This document shows positions 1-7,943 of a DNA stretch of 43,355 bases, in pieces; within the stretch, counting starts at the first letter, position 1; each line of letters starts with the position of its first letter. Where the stretch lies: assembly GCA_947476825.1 (NCBI GenBank), contig CANJRV010000017.1, forward strand, positions 1-43,355, given 5' to 3'. This DNA is from Bacteroidota bacterium. GTDB taxonomy: Bacteria; Bacteroidota; Bacteroidia; Chitinophagales; Chitinophagaceae. A program made the position numbers and the translations under genes. A model generated the notes under the pieces. That model was not told the origin of the DNA. It did not search any database and saw only the letters and a list, made by a program, of their open reading frames with translations.

Positions 1-7
1 GGGTAAC

Positions 8-57
8 AAAATCAGAGTGAGAAACAGCGCGAAAGCGACGTTTTAAACTCTGATTTT
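8..57. terminator. Compound hairpin with T-run at the window edge
   Basis: Seen: an 11-bp perfect stem (AAAATCAGAGT at 8-18 with ACTCTGATTTT at 47-57). Inside it are AAAC/GTTT and a CGC-GAAA-GCG mini-stem closed by a GNRA-type tetraloop. The right arm runs into a T-stretch (54-61). This fits a Rho-independent terminator for a plus-strand gene or RNA lying left of the window. The nested structure is more elaborate than a plain terminator, so the 3' end of a structured RNA or a palindromic repeat is also possible. Confidence 0.5.
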
Positions 58-190
58 TTTTTGATGCTTATGATGTTACTTATTATTAGTACAAGAATGA
101 TTTGAATGAGGTAATGGAACTTCACTAGAACAGAATTGGCAAAGTTTGAAAAGTTAACCCAATGCTGCTAAATGGAGGTATTTTGACATA

Positions 191-218
191 TAAAATCGAG
201 GCAATTACCTCGATTTTA
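191..218 (-). terminator. Terminator of the lipoprotein/membrane-protein operon
   Basis: Perfect 11-bp stem TAAAATCGAGG (191-201) with CCTCGATTTTA (208-218) and a 6-nt loop. It lies 4 bp beyond the stop codon of the minus-strand gene ending at 223. The minus-strand 3' arm ends in ATTTTA, a short T-run, consistent with intrinsic termination. Confidence 0.65.
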
Positions 219-222
219 TTAA

Positions 223-717
223 TTAATCATCCTCTTTTTCACCTTGCTCACCATGTCCACTCTGCTGAATAATTGCACCATTCCTAACTTCGGTATGTCT
301 TATTTGTCCTCCCAAATAACCTGTTCTTGCAAATAATAAAAAACAAATCATGCCTATGCTAAAAGCAGAAAGAGTTGTCCATTTATTAAACAAACAACTA
401 CCTTTTGAAGTAAGTATTCCAGCTAAAGCAACAACGCCTAAAACAATAATCCCTATTAATGAGTAAGTCGCAAATTGTTCATGTTTATCAATAATGCTCT
501 CCATAACCCCAGGTAATTCTTCTACAATCTCTTCGGCTTCTTCACCTGTTGCATAGGCAATTCCTGCACCAACAGCCGAAATAATAAATATTCCGTACGA
601 AATTAGTTTCGCATCAATATTTTTTTTAATCATGCCATAAAGCAAAATAAAAATACCGAAAAACGTTCCAAAAATCGGTAGGTGTGTAACCACCAAATGA
701 ATGTGTGCACTGTTCAT
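223..717 (-). CDS. Four-helix inner-membrane protein, DUF2231-like
   Basis: 164 residues. Four hydrophobic helices are visible, at roughly residues 10-28, 40-56, 84-104 and 115-131. The N-terminus (NSAHIHLVVTHLPIFG) carries two His residues at the start of helix 1, reminiscent of DUF2231-type small membrane proteins with a possible heme or metal role. An acidic segment (EEAEEIVEELPG) lies between helices 2 and 3, and the tail is acidic. It is 24 bp downstream of a small lipoprotein gene, probably in one transcript that starts behind the direct repeats at 1078-1119, so it is likely controlled by the adjacent two-component system. The function is not known. The metal or heme idea is inference from the His-rich N-terminus only. 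Confidence 0.75.
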   Translation of the reverse strand: MNSAHIHLVVTHLPIFGTFFGIFILLYGMIKKNIDAKLISYGIFIISAVGAGIAYATGEEAEEIVEELPGVMESIIDKHEQFATYSLIGIIVLGVVALAGILTSKGSCLFNKWTTLSAFSIGMICFLLFARTGYLGGQIRHTEVRNGAIIQQSGHGEQGEKEDD

Positions 718-741
718 GAATTTATATTTTTAATTTTAATA

Positions 742-1026
742 TTATTTATTTTCTTTCGACTCTTCCCTTTCATTGACTTTGTTGGATTCCTTTTCTTCTG
801 ACACCTCATTGTTTTCTTTAGCTTCTGTTTTTTCGTTGGCCTTTGTAGTTTCCAACTTTTCTCCGATACCTGAAACTGATGAATCCTTGTTGACTTCTGC
901 TGTAGGTTGTGTTGTAGTTTTTTCGGTTGTTGACAGATCAGATTTTGCAGTTTCAGCATTGTTGCAAGCCACAAAGAATGTTGCGGTAAATAAAATGGCG
1001 AATGTTGTTTGAATTACTTTTTTCAT
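742..1026 (-). CDS. Small Lys/Glu-rich lipoprotein
   Basis: 94 residues. A basic and hydrophobic signal sequence ends in the lipobox FVA-C (Cys21), so the mature protein is probably lipid-anchored. The rest is low-complexity: Thr-rich at about 30-42, then a run of Glu, Lys and Asn (about 58-94) predicted to be disordered or helical. No catalytic domain is seen. The promoter region carries three CTTAAGATT repeats ending 11 bp from a -7-like box, so it is probably a direct target of the response regulator at 2482-3150. It could be a periplasmic metal or stress sensor partner of the membrane protein that follows. That role is inference. Confidence 0.75.
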   Translation of the reverse strand: MKKVIQTTFAILFTATFFVACNNAETAKSDLSTTEKTTTQPTAEVNKDSSVSGIGEKLETTKANEKTEAKENNEVSEEKESNKVNEREESKENK

Positions 1027-1058
1027 TGTATTAAATTTTTATATTGTTATTAATAATA

Positions 1059-1119
1059 CAAAGATGCTATTGCCCAACTTAAGATTAAATGAGTAGTAAC
1101 TTAAGATTCGCTTAAGATT
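1059..1119 (-). promoter_or_regulatory. Probable response-regulator operator and promoter for the lipoprotein operon
   Basis: Three copies of CTTAAGATT start at 1078, 1100 and 1111, spaced 22 and 11 bp, which places them on one face of the helix. A -7-like box (CATCTTTG on the minus strand, 1059-1066; consensus TAnnTTTG) lies 11 bp from the nearest repeat, so the repeats occupy the place of the -33 element. This is the arrangement expected for an OmpR/PhoB-type activator. Two of the copies, with the 22 bp containing them, recur exactly at 3216-3237. Confidence 0.7.
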
Positions 1120-1124
1120 TTTAG

Positions 1125-2480
1125 TTATGTAAATTGCAGGAAAAAAGTACAGCCTTCACCAATCGTGCTTTGCACTGAAATTTCAATATGAAGTAAAGCA
1201 CATAATTTTTGAACAATTGAAAGTCCAATGCCATGACCTTTGATATTTGAATTCCTTGAAGTATCCACTCTATAAAACCGATTAAATATATTAGGTATTT
1301 GCTCCTTTGTCATTCCAATGCCAGTGTTGTAAATACTCAATGTTCTGCTTTCTACAAGCCAACTTATTTCTAACTTTCCATAAGGGATATTATATTTTAT
1401 GGCATTGGAAATAATATTTGAAATAATAATTTCTAAATAAGTTTCTTGCCCTAACACGGTAATATCATTACCAAATAGCTTTTTAACTTCGAGATTTTGG
1501 TCAAGAATATTTTTCTCCAATTTATCCAAAACTGCTTCAACAATTTCATTCAAATGAATTGGTTGTAATTCAACTGCCGAATGAGTTGCATCTAATTTTG
1601 CTAACACCAACATCTCGTTATAAAGGTCAGTAATTTTATTTGTTTGATCTAAAACATGTTCTATCTTTTGTTGATAATGCAATGCATCTCTATCTTTTCG
1701 CAACAAAACTTCTAACGTACCCTTTATGGCCGTAAGAGGAGTTCTTAGCTCATGCGACACATCAGCAGTAAATTGTTTTTGTTTCAGAATGCTTTTTTCT
1801 ATTCTTGCAATAAACTCATTTATAGTGCATGATAGTTGGTAAATTTCATCTTTATTTTCTGGCAAAGGCACCCGTTGATCTAATTTATTTTCATCAATAG
1901 ATGACGCAAACAAAATCAATTTTTTAACTGGCTCAATCGCTTTCGATGTGGCTAGCCAAATCACTAAAAAAAGTGTGAAAAGTATAAAAATGAATGAAAG
2001 CAATAATACATATTTTAAATTATTCAACACTACAAACGACTCTTGTTGAGAAACAGCGACCGTTAAATATTCGTATTCATTCTTCTTTTTATTTAAGATA
2101 TAAAACTGCCCAAGTCTCACTTTTTGATTATTAATTGCTTTGCTAAAAAAATAATCTTTCTGTATTTTGAGGTTAACTTCAAATTGCTCCTTCTTTAAAT
2201 TTTCCGATGAAAATTTGACTTTACCATTTACATCACTTACTTGAATAAAAATAGGATTAGCTTCCATTTTTTGATGTTCCGACTCTTGCCATTCCATTAT
2301 GTTATCCTCATTTTCAATAGTATGAATGATGACATTTTTTTCAGTAATAATATCATTATCTAAATGCTGAGAACTACTAAAAGCAACAACTTGATAGATA
2401 ATTACAAAAACAATAGCCATTACAATGACCACTGCTATTGTATTAATCCAAGTAATCCTGTTTCTAAATGACCAATTCAT
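1125..2480 (-). CDS. Sensor histidine kinase of an OmpR-type two-component system
   Basis: 451 residues. Membrane segments at about 12-34 and 156-177 flank a periplasmic sensor of about 120 residues with no recognised fold. A HAMP linker follows (about 178-232), then a HisKA domain with SHELRTPL, where the phospho-acceptor is His243. The ATPase has the N-box at 356-364 (N359), a G1 box that reads NTGIGM (385-390) instead of the more usual DNGxGI, an F-box FNRFYR (399-404) and G2 GHGIGL (415-420). It starts 1 bp after the regulator stop, so the two are co-translated. The overall layout resembles CusS/BaeS-type envelope or metal-stress kinases, but the signal cannot be read from the sequence. 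Confidence 0.93.
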   Translation of the reverse strand: MNWSFRNRITWINTIAVVIVMAIVFVIIYQVVAFSSSQHLDNDIITEKNVIIHTIENEDNIMEWQESEHQKMEANPIFIQVSDVNGKVKFSSENLKKEQFEVNLKIQKDYFFSKAINNQKVRLGQFYILNKKKNEYEYLTVAVSQQESFVVLNNLKYVLLLSFIFILFTLFLVIWLATSKAIEPVKKLILFASSIDENKLDQRVPLPENKDEIYQLSCTINEFIARIEKSILKQKQFTADVSHELRTPLTAIKGTLEVLLRKDRDALHYQQKIEHVLDQTNKITDLYNEMLVLAKLDATHSAVELQPIHLNEIVEAVLDKLEKNILDQNLEVKKLFGNDITVLGQETYLEIIISNIISNAIKYNIPYGKLEISWLVESRTLSIYNTGIGMTKEQIPNIFNRFYRVDTSRNSNIKGHGIGLSIVQKLCALLHIEISVQSTIGEGCTFFLQFT

Positions 2481-2481
2481 T

Positions 2482-3150
2482 TTAATTATTTATTCTATAC
2501 CCCACACCTCTAATTGTTTCAATAATTGAGGGTTTGCCATTGGTGTCTAGCTTTCTCCTCAATGCATTTATAAAAACATCAATTACTGAATCGTCTTTGT
2601 CAAAATGGATGTCCCAAATTTTTTCGATAATTCGATGGCGTCTACACACTTTGCCATTTTTTCTAAAAAGATATTCCAATAGTGCAAATTCCTTTTGAGT
2701 CAGTGCCACTTTTTTACCCGCTTTTGTTACGGCATAATTGTTAGCATTTAAAACAATATCTCCCATTTCATATACTTGAGCTTCACTTTGTTTTGGCCTT
2801 AATAGCACTTTAATTCTTGCCAACAATTCTTCAAAGGAAAAAGGCTTTTTCAAATAATCATTTGCTCCACTATTTAAACCAAGTACAATATCTTCTACGT
2901 TGTCTTTAGCAGTTAAAATCAAAATGGGAATTTCTATATTGTCTTTTCTTACAGCCTTACAAATTTCAATTCCACTCACAGTAGGCAACATCCAATCTAA
3001 AAGCAATAAATCATAGGTATTCGTTTCCGTAGCCAACTGCAAACCTTCCTTGCCTGTATTTGCTACATCAATCATATAACCTTCTTCTTCCAACCCTTCT
3101 TTTAAAAAATTGGCAATTGCTAATTCGTCTTCTACAACTAAAATTTTCAT
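2482..3150 (-). CDS. OmpR/PhoB-family response regulator
   Basis: 222 residues. The receiver domain has the acidic pair E7/D8, phospho-acceptor Asp52 (LLDWMLP), Thr80 and Lys102 (KKPF). The C-terminal winged helix (about 125-222) includes the DDSVIDVFINALRRKLD recognition-helix region and the IRGVGYR hairpin typical of this family. It is the first gene of the kinase operon. The repeats CTTAAGATT at 3217 and 3228 lie upstream of its own start and recur before the lipoprotein operon, suggesting autoregulation and a local target. The length is normal for the family. Confidence 0.95.
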   Translation of the reverse strand: MKILVVEDELAIANFLKEGLEEEGYMIDVANTGKEGLQLATETNTYDLLLLDWMLPTVSGIEICKAVRKDNIEIPILILTAKDNVEDIVLGLNSGANDYLKKPFSFEELLARIKVLLRPKQSEAQVYEMGDIVLNANNYAVTKAGKKVALTQKEFALLEYLFRKNGKVCRRHRIIEKIWDIHFDKDDSVIDVFINALRRKLDTNGKPSIIETIRGVGYRINN

Positions 3151-3176
3151 TTTTCCTTATCTTAAATATAGAATAA

Positions 3177-3237
3177 CAAAGGTGGGGTAATTTTTCAATA
3201 AACTAATTGAAGTTTACTTAAGATTCGCTTAAGATTT
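3177..3237 (-). promoter_or_regulatory. Autoregulatory direct repeats and promoter of the two-component operon
   Basis: Two CTTAAGATT repeats (3217-3225, 3228-3236) are spaced 11 bp start to start. A -7-like box CACCTTTG (minus strand, 3177-3184) lies about 31 bp downstream of them. The repeats are identical to those at 1100-1119, including the CG spacer. The larger distance to the -7 box, compared with the lipoprotein promoter, suggests a different mode or strength of regulation. Confidence 0.6.
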
Positions 3238-3725
3238 ACGCTTTGAAATTTTCTAAACGTTAATAAAATTGAACGATACTGTTTATTACAATTAGCTTGA
3301 GTTTATCAATCACCTTCTAATTCATAATCAAATTTTCGCAGATAATTAATATGTGCTAAAAGGCTCTTTTGTAATGAACGAAATTCCATTGCAGTTTTAG
3401 AGCACAATTTTTTTCTGTCTAATACAAATAACAAAAATGGTTTTCATTTTATGTAGGATTTTTATACTTGAGAATAAAGGTAGGGATTTCAATCCTAAAT
3501 GAGGTATTTAATTCGAACACAGATATTTTCATTTGATAGCGCACAAAGCTGAAAATAAATACTCACTTTCATTTTTATTACTCCTGAATTCCAGATCGAC
3601 TTTATAAGATTCTCATTTATTCACGAGTTAACTTAAGTGTGAATTATGTAAACCTTTCACGCACGAACGTAAGTACTTATCTTGTATAACAAGGTTCCTT
3701 TGCAGTACAATATAAACTTTATATC
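3238..3725. other. Intergenic region without a gene
   Basis: About 490 bp between the divergent two-component operon and the ice-binding-like gene. No supported ORF and no RNA gene was recognised. Near the right end there is a single ACTTAAG (3631-3637), a short CTTGT-ATA-ACAAG hairpin around 3681-3693, and a -7-like TTCCTTTG (3695-3702) placed to serve the gene at 3726. Confidence 0.5.
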
Positions 3726-5609
3726 ATGAAACATTTATTTAAATTTCTTATTACTTTATTACTCTTTATTATAGTGATAAATAGAACTTTTGCGCAGACA
3801 CCTAACTTAGGTACTGCAGCTAATTTTGCATTATTTACTTCCGTGGGTGCCATCACAAATACTGGCATCTCTCATATAACAGGACATGTAGGCAGCAATA
3901 GTGGCGCTGGCACAGGCTTTGGCAACGTGAATGGCGTAATGCACAGTGGCAATGGAACAACCGCTCAATGCGCGGCAGATTTAATTGCAGTTTACAATCA
4001 ATTAAATGCAGCAATTCCCAATTACTTTGTTGCCCCATTATTAGGAAATGGCGACACATTAGTATCTGGTGTTTATCACATGGCAGGTGCAACGGTATTG
4101 AGTGGCAATCTGATTTTAAACGGACAAGGCAATCCTAATGCTGTGTTTATATTTCAAATTCAAGGTGCCTTCTCCACAAGCGCTTCCTCTAAAGTTAAAT
4201 TAATTAATGGCGCTATGGCGTGTAATGTATTTTGGAAAGTAGAAGGCCTAGTAAATATGGCTACACAAACCTATATGCGTGGTACTATTCTTGCAAATAA
4301 TGCCGCAATCATTATGAGTACTTTAGATACACTAGAAGGACATGCACTTTCTACTTCTGGTGGTATTTCTGTGAATACAGTTGTTGTCACTAATCCAATT
4401 GGTTGTGGAAGTCCTATTCTTACTGGACCTCTCATGCCAACCTTAGGATCTGCAGCATGTTACACCCTTTTTACAAGTAATGGATCTTTGACCAATGCAG
4501 GCGTTTCTTCAGTAACAGGTGATGTAGGAACCAATGTAGGTTTAACCACTGGTTTTAATCCACTTTTAGTAAATGGCACCATCCATCCTATCCCCGATGG
4601 ATCCACTGCCGCTGCAGCCGCCGATTTATTGAATGCAGCAAATCTGATGAATATTATGCCTTATGACATTGAACTTCTTTATCCAGCTCAATTTGGTAAT
4701 GACCTAGTACTTACCCCACATACCTACATTCTAAATGCCGCAACTTCATTTACTGGAAATCTATATTTGAACGCGCAAGGAAATGCAAATGCCATTTTCT
4801 TTATTAAAATATATGGCGCTCTTTCAACTAGTGTTGCTTCGAATGTTATTCTAATAAATGGTGCTCAAGCAGATAATGTGTATTGGCTTGTTACTGGTGC
4901 TACGGGTATAGATGGTAATAGTGTTTTTAATGGCAACCTAATTGGTGTCAATGGCGCAATAAGTACCCTATCCACTGGCGTTCAAGTGAATGGCAGATTA
5001 CTAACAACTGACGGCGCATTTTCTACTTCAGCTGTAACAGCAATATCCTTGTCTCCTTGTTTTGCATTACCAGTTACATGGTTATATTTCAATGGGCAAG
5101 CCGCACAACATGAAGTAAAACTAACATGGGGAACTAGTAACGAAGTCAATAATAATTACTTCCTCATTGAAAAAAGTAAGGACGGAATTTCATTTGAAAC
5201 ACTTGGCAAAGTAGATGCAAAAAATGAAAATATACAAACGAAAAAAGAATATGCAATAATTGACCATTCTCCATTGCAAACTAATTATTATCGAATTGCA
5301 CAAGTGGATATAGATGGCCGCACCAATGTGTACAAAACCATTAAGGTAAATGCCAAGTCTAACGATTTAATTGTCACACATCAAACATTAGGTACATACA
5401 TTGAAGTTAGTATTGCGAATGCTTCTGCGGGTAAAGGATACATCGAATTATTTACAGCACAAGGTGAAATAGTATCTTCTACAGCAATACAATTCAACAA
5501 TATTTACAATGAATATCAAATTCGCAAACCACTTCAAAATGGGTTATATATATTGAGAGTTATAGTAAATAATGAAAATGTCTATACTGGGAAAGTGATA
5601 TTGAATTAA
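3726..5609 (+). CDS. Tandem ice-binding-like (DUF3494) protein with T9SS sorting domain
   Basis: 627 residues. The signal peptide ends near AQ (23-24). Two DUF3494/ice-binding-like domains follow in tandem (about 25-222 and 235-443), each beginning LGxAxxxxLFTSxG and repeating the family motifs TGHVGSNSG / TGDVGTNVG, FIFQIQGAFSTSASSK / FFIKIYGALSTSVASN and NVFWKVEG / NVYWLVTG. A fibronectin-like segment (about 447-540) and a C-terminal T9SS type A sorting domain (about 550-627, GLYILRVI...GKVILN) complete it. It is probably exported by T9SS and attached or released at the surface. Many DUF3494 domains bind ice, while others act as adhesins. Activity here is unproven. Confidence 0.88.
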   Translation: MKHLFKFLITLLLFIIVINRTFAQTPNLGTAANFALFTSVGAITNTGISHITGHVGSNSGAGTGFGNVNGVMHSGNGTTAQCAADLIAVYNQLNAAIPNYFVAPLLGNGDTLVSGVYHMAGATVLSGNLILNGQGNPNAVFIFQIQGAFSTSASSKVKLINGAMACNVFWKVEGLVNMATQTYMRGTILANNAAIIMSTLDTLEGHALSTSGGISVNTVVVTNPIGCGSPILTGPLMPTLGSAACYTLFTSNGSLTNAGVSSVTGDVGTNVGLTTGFNPLLVNGTIHPIPDGSTAAAAADLLNAANLMNIMPYDIELLYPAQFGNDLVLTPHTYILNAATSFTGNLYLNAQGNANAIFFIKIYGALSTSVASNVILINGAQADNVYWLVTGATGIDGNSVFNGNLIGVNGAISTLSTGVQVNGRLLTTDGAFSTSAVTAISLSPCFALPVTWLYFNGQAAQHEVKLTWGTSNEVNNNYFLIEKSKDGISFETLGKVDAKNENIQTKKEYAIIDHSPLQTNYYRIAQVDIDGRTNVYKTIKVNAKSNDLIVTHQTLGTYIEVSIANASAGKGYIELFTAQGEIVSSTAIQFNNIYNEYQIRKPLQNGLYILRVIVNNENVYTGKVILN

Positions 5610-5667
5610 TATAAAATACATGGAGGGAAAGGTCATGTTTAGTATATTCTAAAAATATCCACTCGTA

Positions 5668-5715
5668 TATAAAAGTAAAAGCCATTCAACAATTTGAATG
5701 GCTTTTACTTTTATA
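5668..5715. terminator. Strong bidirectional terminator between convergent genes
   Basis: A 20-bp perfect stem (5668-5687 with 5696-5715) with an 8-nt loop. The core is AAAAGTAAAAGCCATTC / GAATGGCTTTTACTTTT. A- and T-rich flanks on both sides make it suitable for both strands. It sits between the plus-strand gene ending at 5609 and the minus-strand gene ending at 5727. Confidence 0.9.
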
Positions 5716-5726
5716 AAAAAAAACAA

Positions 5727-7784
5727 TTATTTCTTCATCATTTTAAATCTACTTACATGATTATTGTTATTCACTTGTATCATATAAATACCATTTTCTA
5801 AAGAGGAAATATCCAAATTAGTTTGCTTGTGTTTGGAATGAATATCTTTTTGCAAAACCAATTTACCAGACAAATCATAAATAGATACAACTGCATTCGA
5901 CAAATTCTCTTGGGCACTTATCGTGATGGATTGTGTAGCTGGATTTGGATAAACAGAAATAGGATTGTCCGCATTTACGATTTCATTCAATCCGTCTGGC
6001 ATATTGCTGATAATAATATTTTCAGTTGTATTTGTTACTACTGCAGCATTGAAATCAAATACAATAGATGCTGTATTATGAATCACAGATGCTGGAGCCA
6101 ATCCTACTTTAGGCATGATGCTATACGTAACAGCTCCATGGCTTGCTGGTTCATTACTATTACTATCCGGCAAATTAATATTCGCAAATTGGAATCTAAG
6201 ATTTCCTGCTCCATTGATTGTATATGTTACGGGGTGGCTATTCGCAATTAATTTAAAAGTAGATACATCTAAATTTGAATTCAAGGTATCATACAAAAAA
6301 ACATTTTGAGCTAAAAATGTACCTGTATTTTGAAAATGGATAGTGTACTGTAATTCTTGTGTATTAACAATGTTTCCATCCGGACTAACTGATTTAGAAT
6401 TAGGATCAAAAGAGGATAAACAAGCTTGCGTAATTTCCACATCATTGTTCGCTGGCGCAACATCCGATGCTAATGGATTGATATGCCAATTAGAATGCAA
6501 AGTATCGCCTATGGTGATGATAGTATCTGCATGTAATTGAACAGTTATATTTCGAAATTCATTGACCAATAAATTGGAATAAACCCAAACAATTTCATTT
6601 CCATTTACTGAAGTAGGTGCTGGCACACTTGATACAAAGCTGTAATGTGCATCTTTAGTAAAGAAAATAGAATCACCCGATTCAACCACCGTTCCATTAT
6701 TATGGAAGGTTGCTAAGAAATTGACATTCGCATTTGGCCAAGGCAAATTAGTATAATTGCAAGCAATGCTCACATCATGTACATTAGGTGTAGCCAGCAT
6801 GCCAAAATCAGCATTGATAGTTGATTGCGAAATTGGTGTAATAGAATAGGATACCGGTGTTGAAGTTAAATTCCAATAAGTAGGAAGAATTGCATTTATC
6901 GAATAGGTAAAATTAGAATCTGTGAAGAGCATAGAATAATCTCCATTCGCATCCGTCACTGCATAATAATTTTGTAAACTCTCATGAAGCAGTACATTTG
7001 GCATACCTAATTCACCAACATCTCTTAAACCATTACCATTCGCATCTTCATACACATTTCCGGTGATGTAAGAAAATGGAATACCTGCTGGAGGACAAGT
7101 TCCGAAAGAATAAGATAATCCAGAAGGTATCGTATTCAAGGCGTTTAAGAGAACGCCTGTTCCAGGATATGTAGAGGATGCGAGTGTGTTCAACCAACTA
7201 GTACTTGATGTTCTTAAGTGATAATCTGCAACAGTTGAACCAGTCAATCCAACATAAAATTCTTTGCCCATATTGCCTGACAATGTATTCGTCCCATACA
7301 TAAACTGAATACAATTGCTTGTTTCATATAAACGTACTTGTGCATTTAAGTGGCAATAATTAATCCCAAAAATGCTATAATCTTTCCATTGAATAATGCA
7401 GACACGATTGGGTGCTGTACCTACAGTTTGGTATTCTATACTACCTCCAGTATTTGTATTTTGCATATCAGTCATCAATACAGATAATTGGTTGGTACTA
7501 TTTGAACTCAAGATCCACAAACCAGAATGAATTAAGCTATCCAACACAATGAATCCATTTGTGCATACACCGAATTTTGAAGTTACATTTCCATTGTATA
7601 CAAAATTGAATCCAATTGGTAAGTTACTGTGGAAGACATCATCTTCATTCGGCATGTCCACTTGGGTTCCACTAATGGATTGATAAGTATCCATAGAAGG
7701 TGTAAATGGAATGATGTTTACTTGGGCATTGGTTTTCCAAATGCTAACAAACAATAATAAGAATAGTGTAATTTTTTTATGCAT
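5727..7784 (-). CDS. Secreted T9SS cargo protein with SdrD-B-like and DUF11-like domains
   Basis: 685 residues. The signal peptide (1-20) ends at NAQ. The N-terminal beta-rich region (about 22-230) is like those of many Bacteroidota surface proteins. An SdrD-B-like domain follows (about 240-327; ITGNVYEDANGNGLRDVGE, then a YAVTDANGDYSM strand), with the Asp/Asn-rich calcium-binding pattern. Next come a DUF11/CARDB-like region and the DPNSK...YTIHFQNTGT module (about 460-590) that often precedes the T9SS tail. The C-terminal sorting domain (about 605-685) carries ISVYPNPA, LENGIYMIQV and a basic end. It is probably an adhesin-like or structural surface protein with no enzymatic motif. It is convergent with the ice-binding-like gene. 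Confidence 0.85.
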   Translation of the reverse strand: MHKKITLFLLLFVSIWKTNAQVNIIPFTPSMDTYQSISGTQVDMPNEDDVFHSNLPIGFNFVYNGNVTSKFGVCTNGFIVLDSLIHSGLWILSSNSTNQLSVLMTDMQNTNTGGSIEYQTVGTAPNRVCIIQWKDYSIFGINYCHLNAQVRLYETSNCIQFMYGTNTLSGNMGKEFYVGLTGSTVADYHLRTSSTSWLNTLASSTYPGTGVLLNALNTIPSGLSYSFGTCPPAGIPFSYITGNVYEDANGNGLRDVGELGMPNVLLHESLQNYYAVTDANGDYSMLFTDSNFTYSINAILPTYWNLTSTPVSYSITPISQSTINADFGMLATPNVHDVSIACNYTNLPWPNANVNFLATFHNNGTVVESGDSIFFTKDAHYSFVSSVPAPTSVNGNEIVWVYSNLLVNEFRNITVQLHADTIITIGDTLHSNWHINPLASDVAPANNDVEITQACLSSFDPNSKSVSPDGNIVNTQELQYTIHFQNTGTFLAQNVFLYDTLNSNLDVSTFKLIANSHPVTYTINGAGNLRFQFANINLPDSNSNEPASHGAVTYSIMPKVGLAPASVIHNTASIVFDFNAAVVTNTTENIIISNMPDGLNEIVNADNPISVYPNPATQSITISAQENLSNAVVSIYDLSGKLVLQKDIHSKHKQTNLDISSLENGIYMIQVNNNNHVSRFKMMKK

Positions 7785-7943
7785 TTTTTATTTTTTAAGA
7801 AGTAAATGTAAAAAAAAACAATTAAAGTGTAACGCAATTTTACAACATCCACCAAAATCCATTGGCACATCAATTGATAATAGGTGGGCTTTGCAGCAAT
7901 AAGCACTCAATTTATTTTTTTACTGACAAAATGAAACATAACA

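Noticed and set aside
773-1012. ORFs on both strands overlapping the small lipoprotein (714-974 minus, 773-1012 plus)
   Set aside because: They are shadows of a low-complexity Lys/Glu-coding sequence. The lipobox-bearing frame is the real one.
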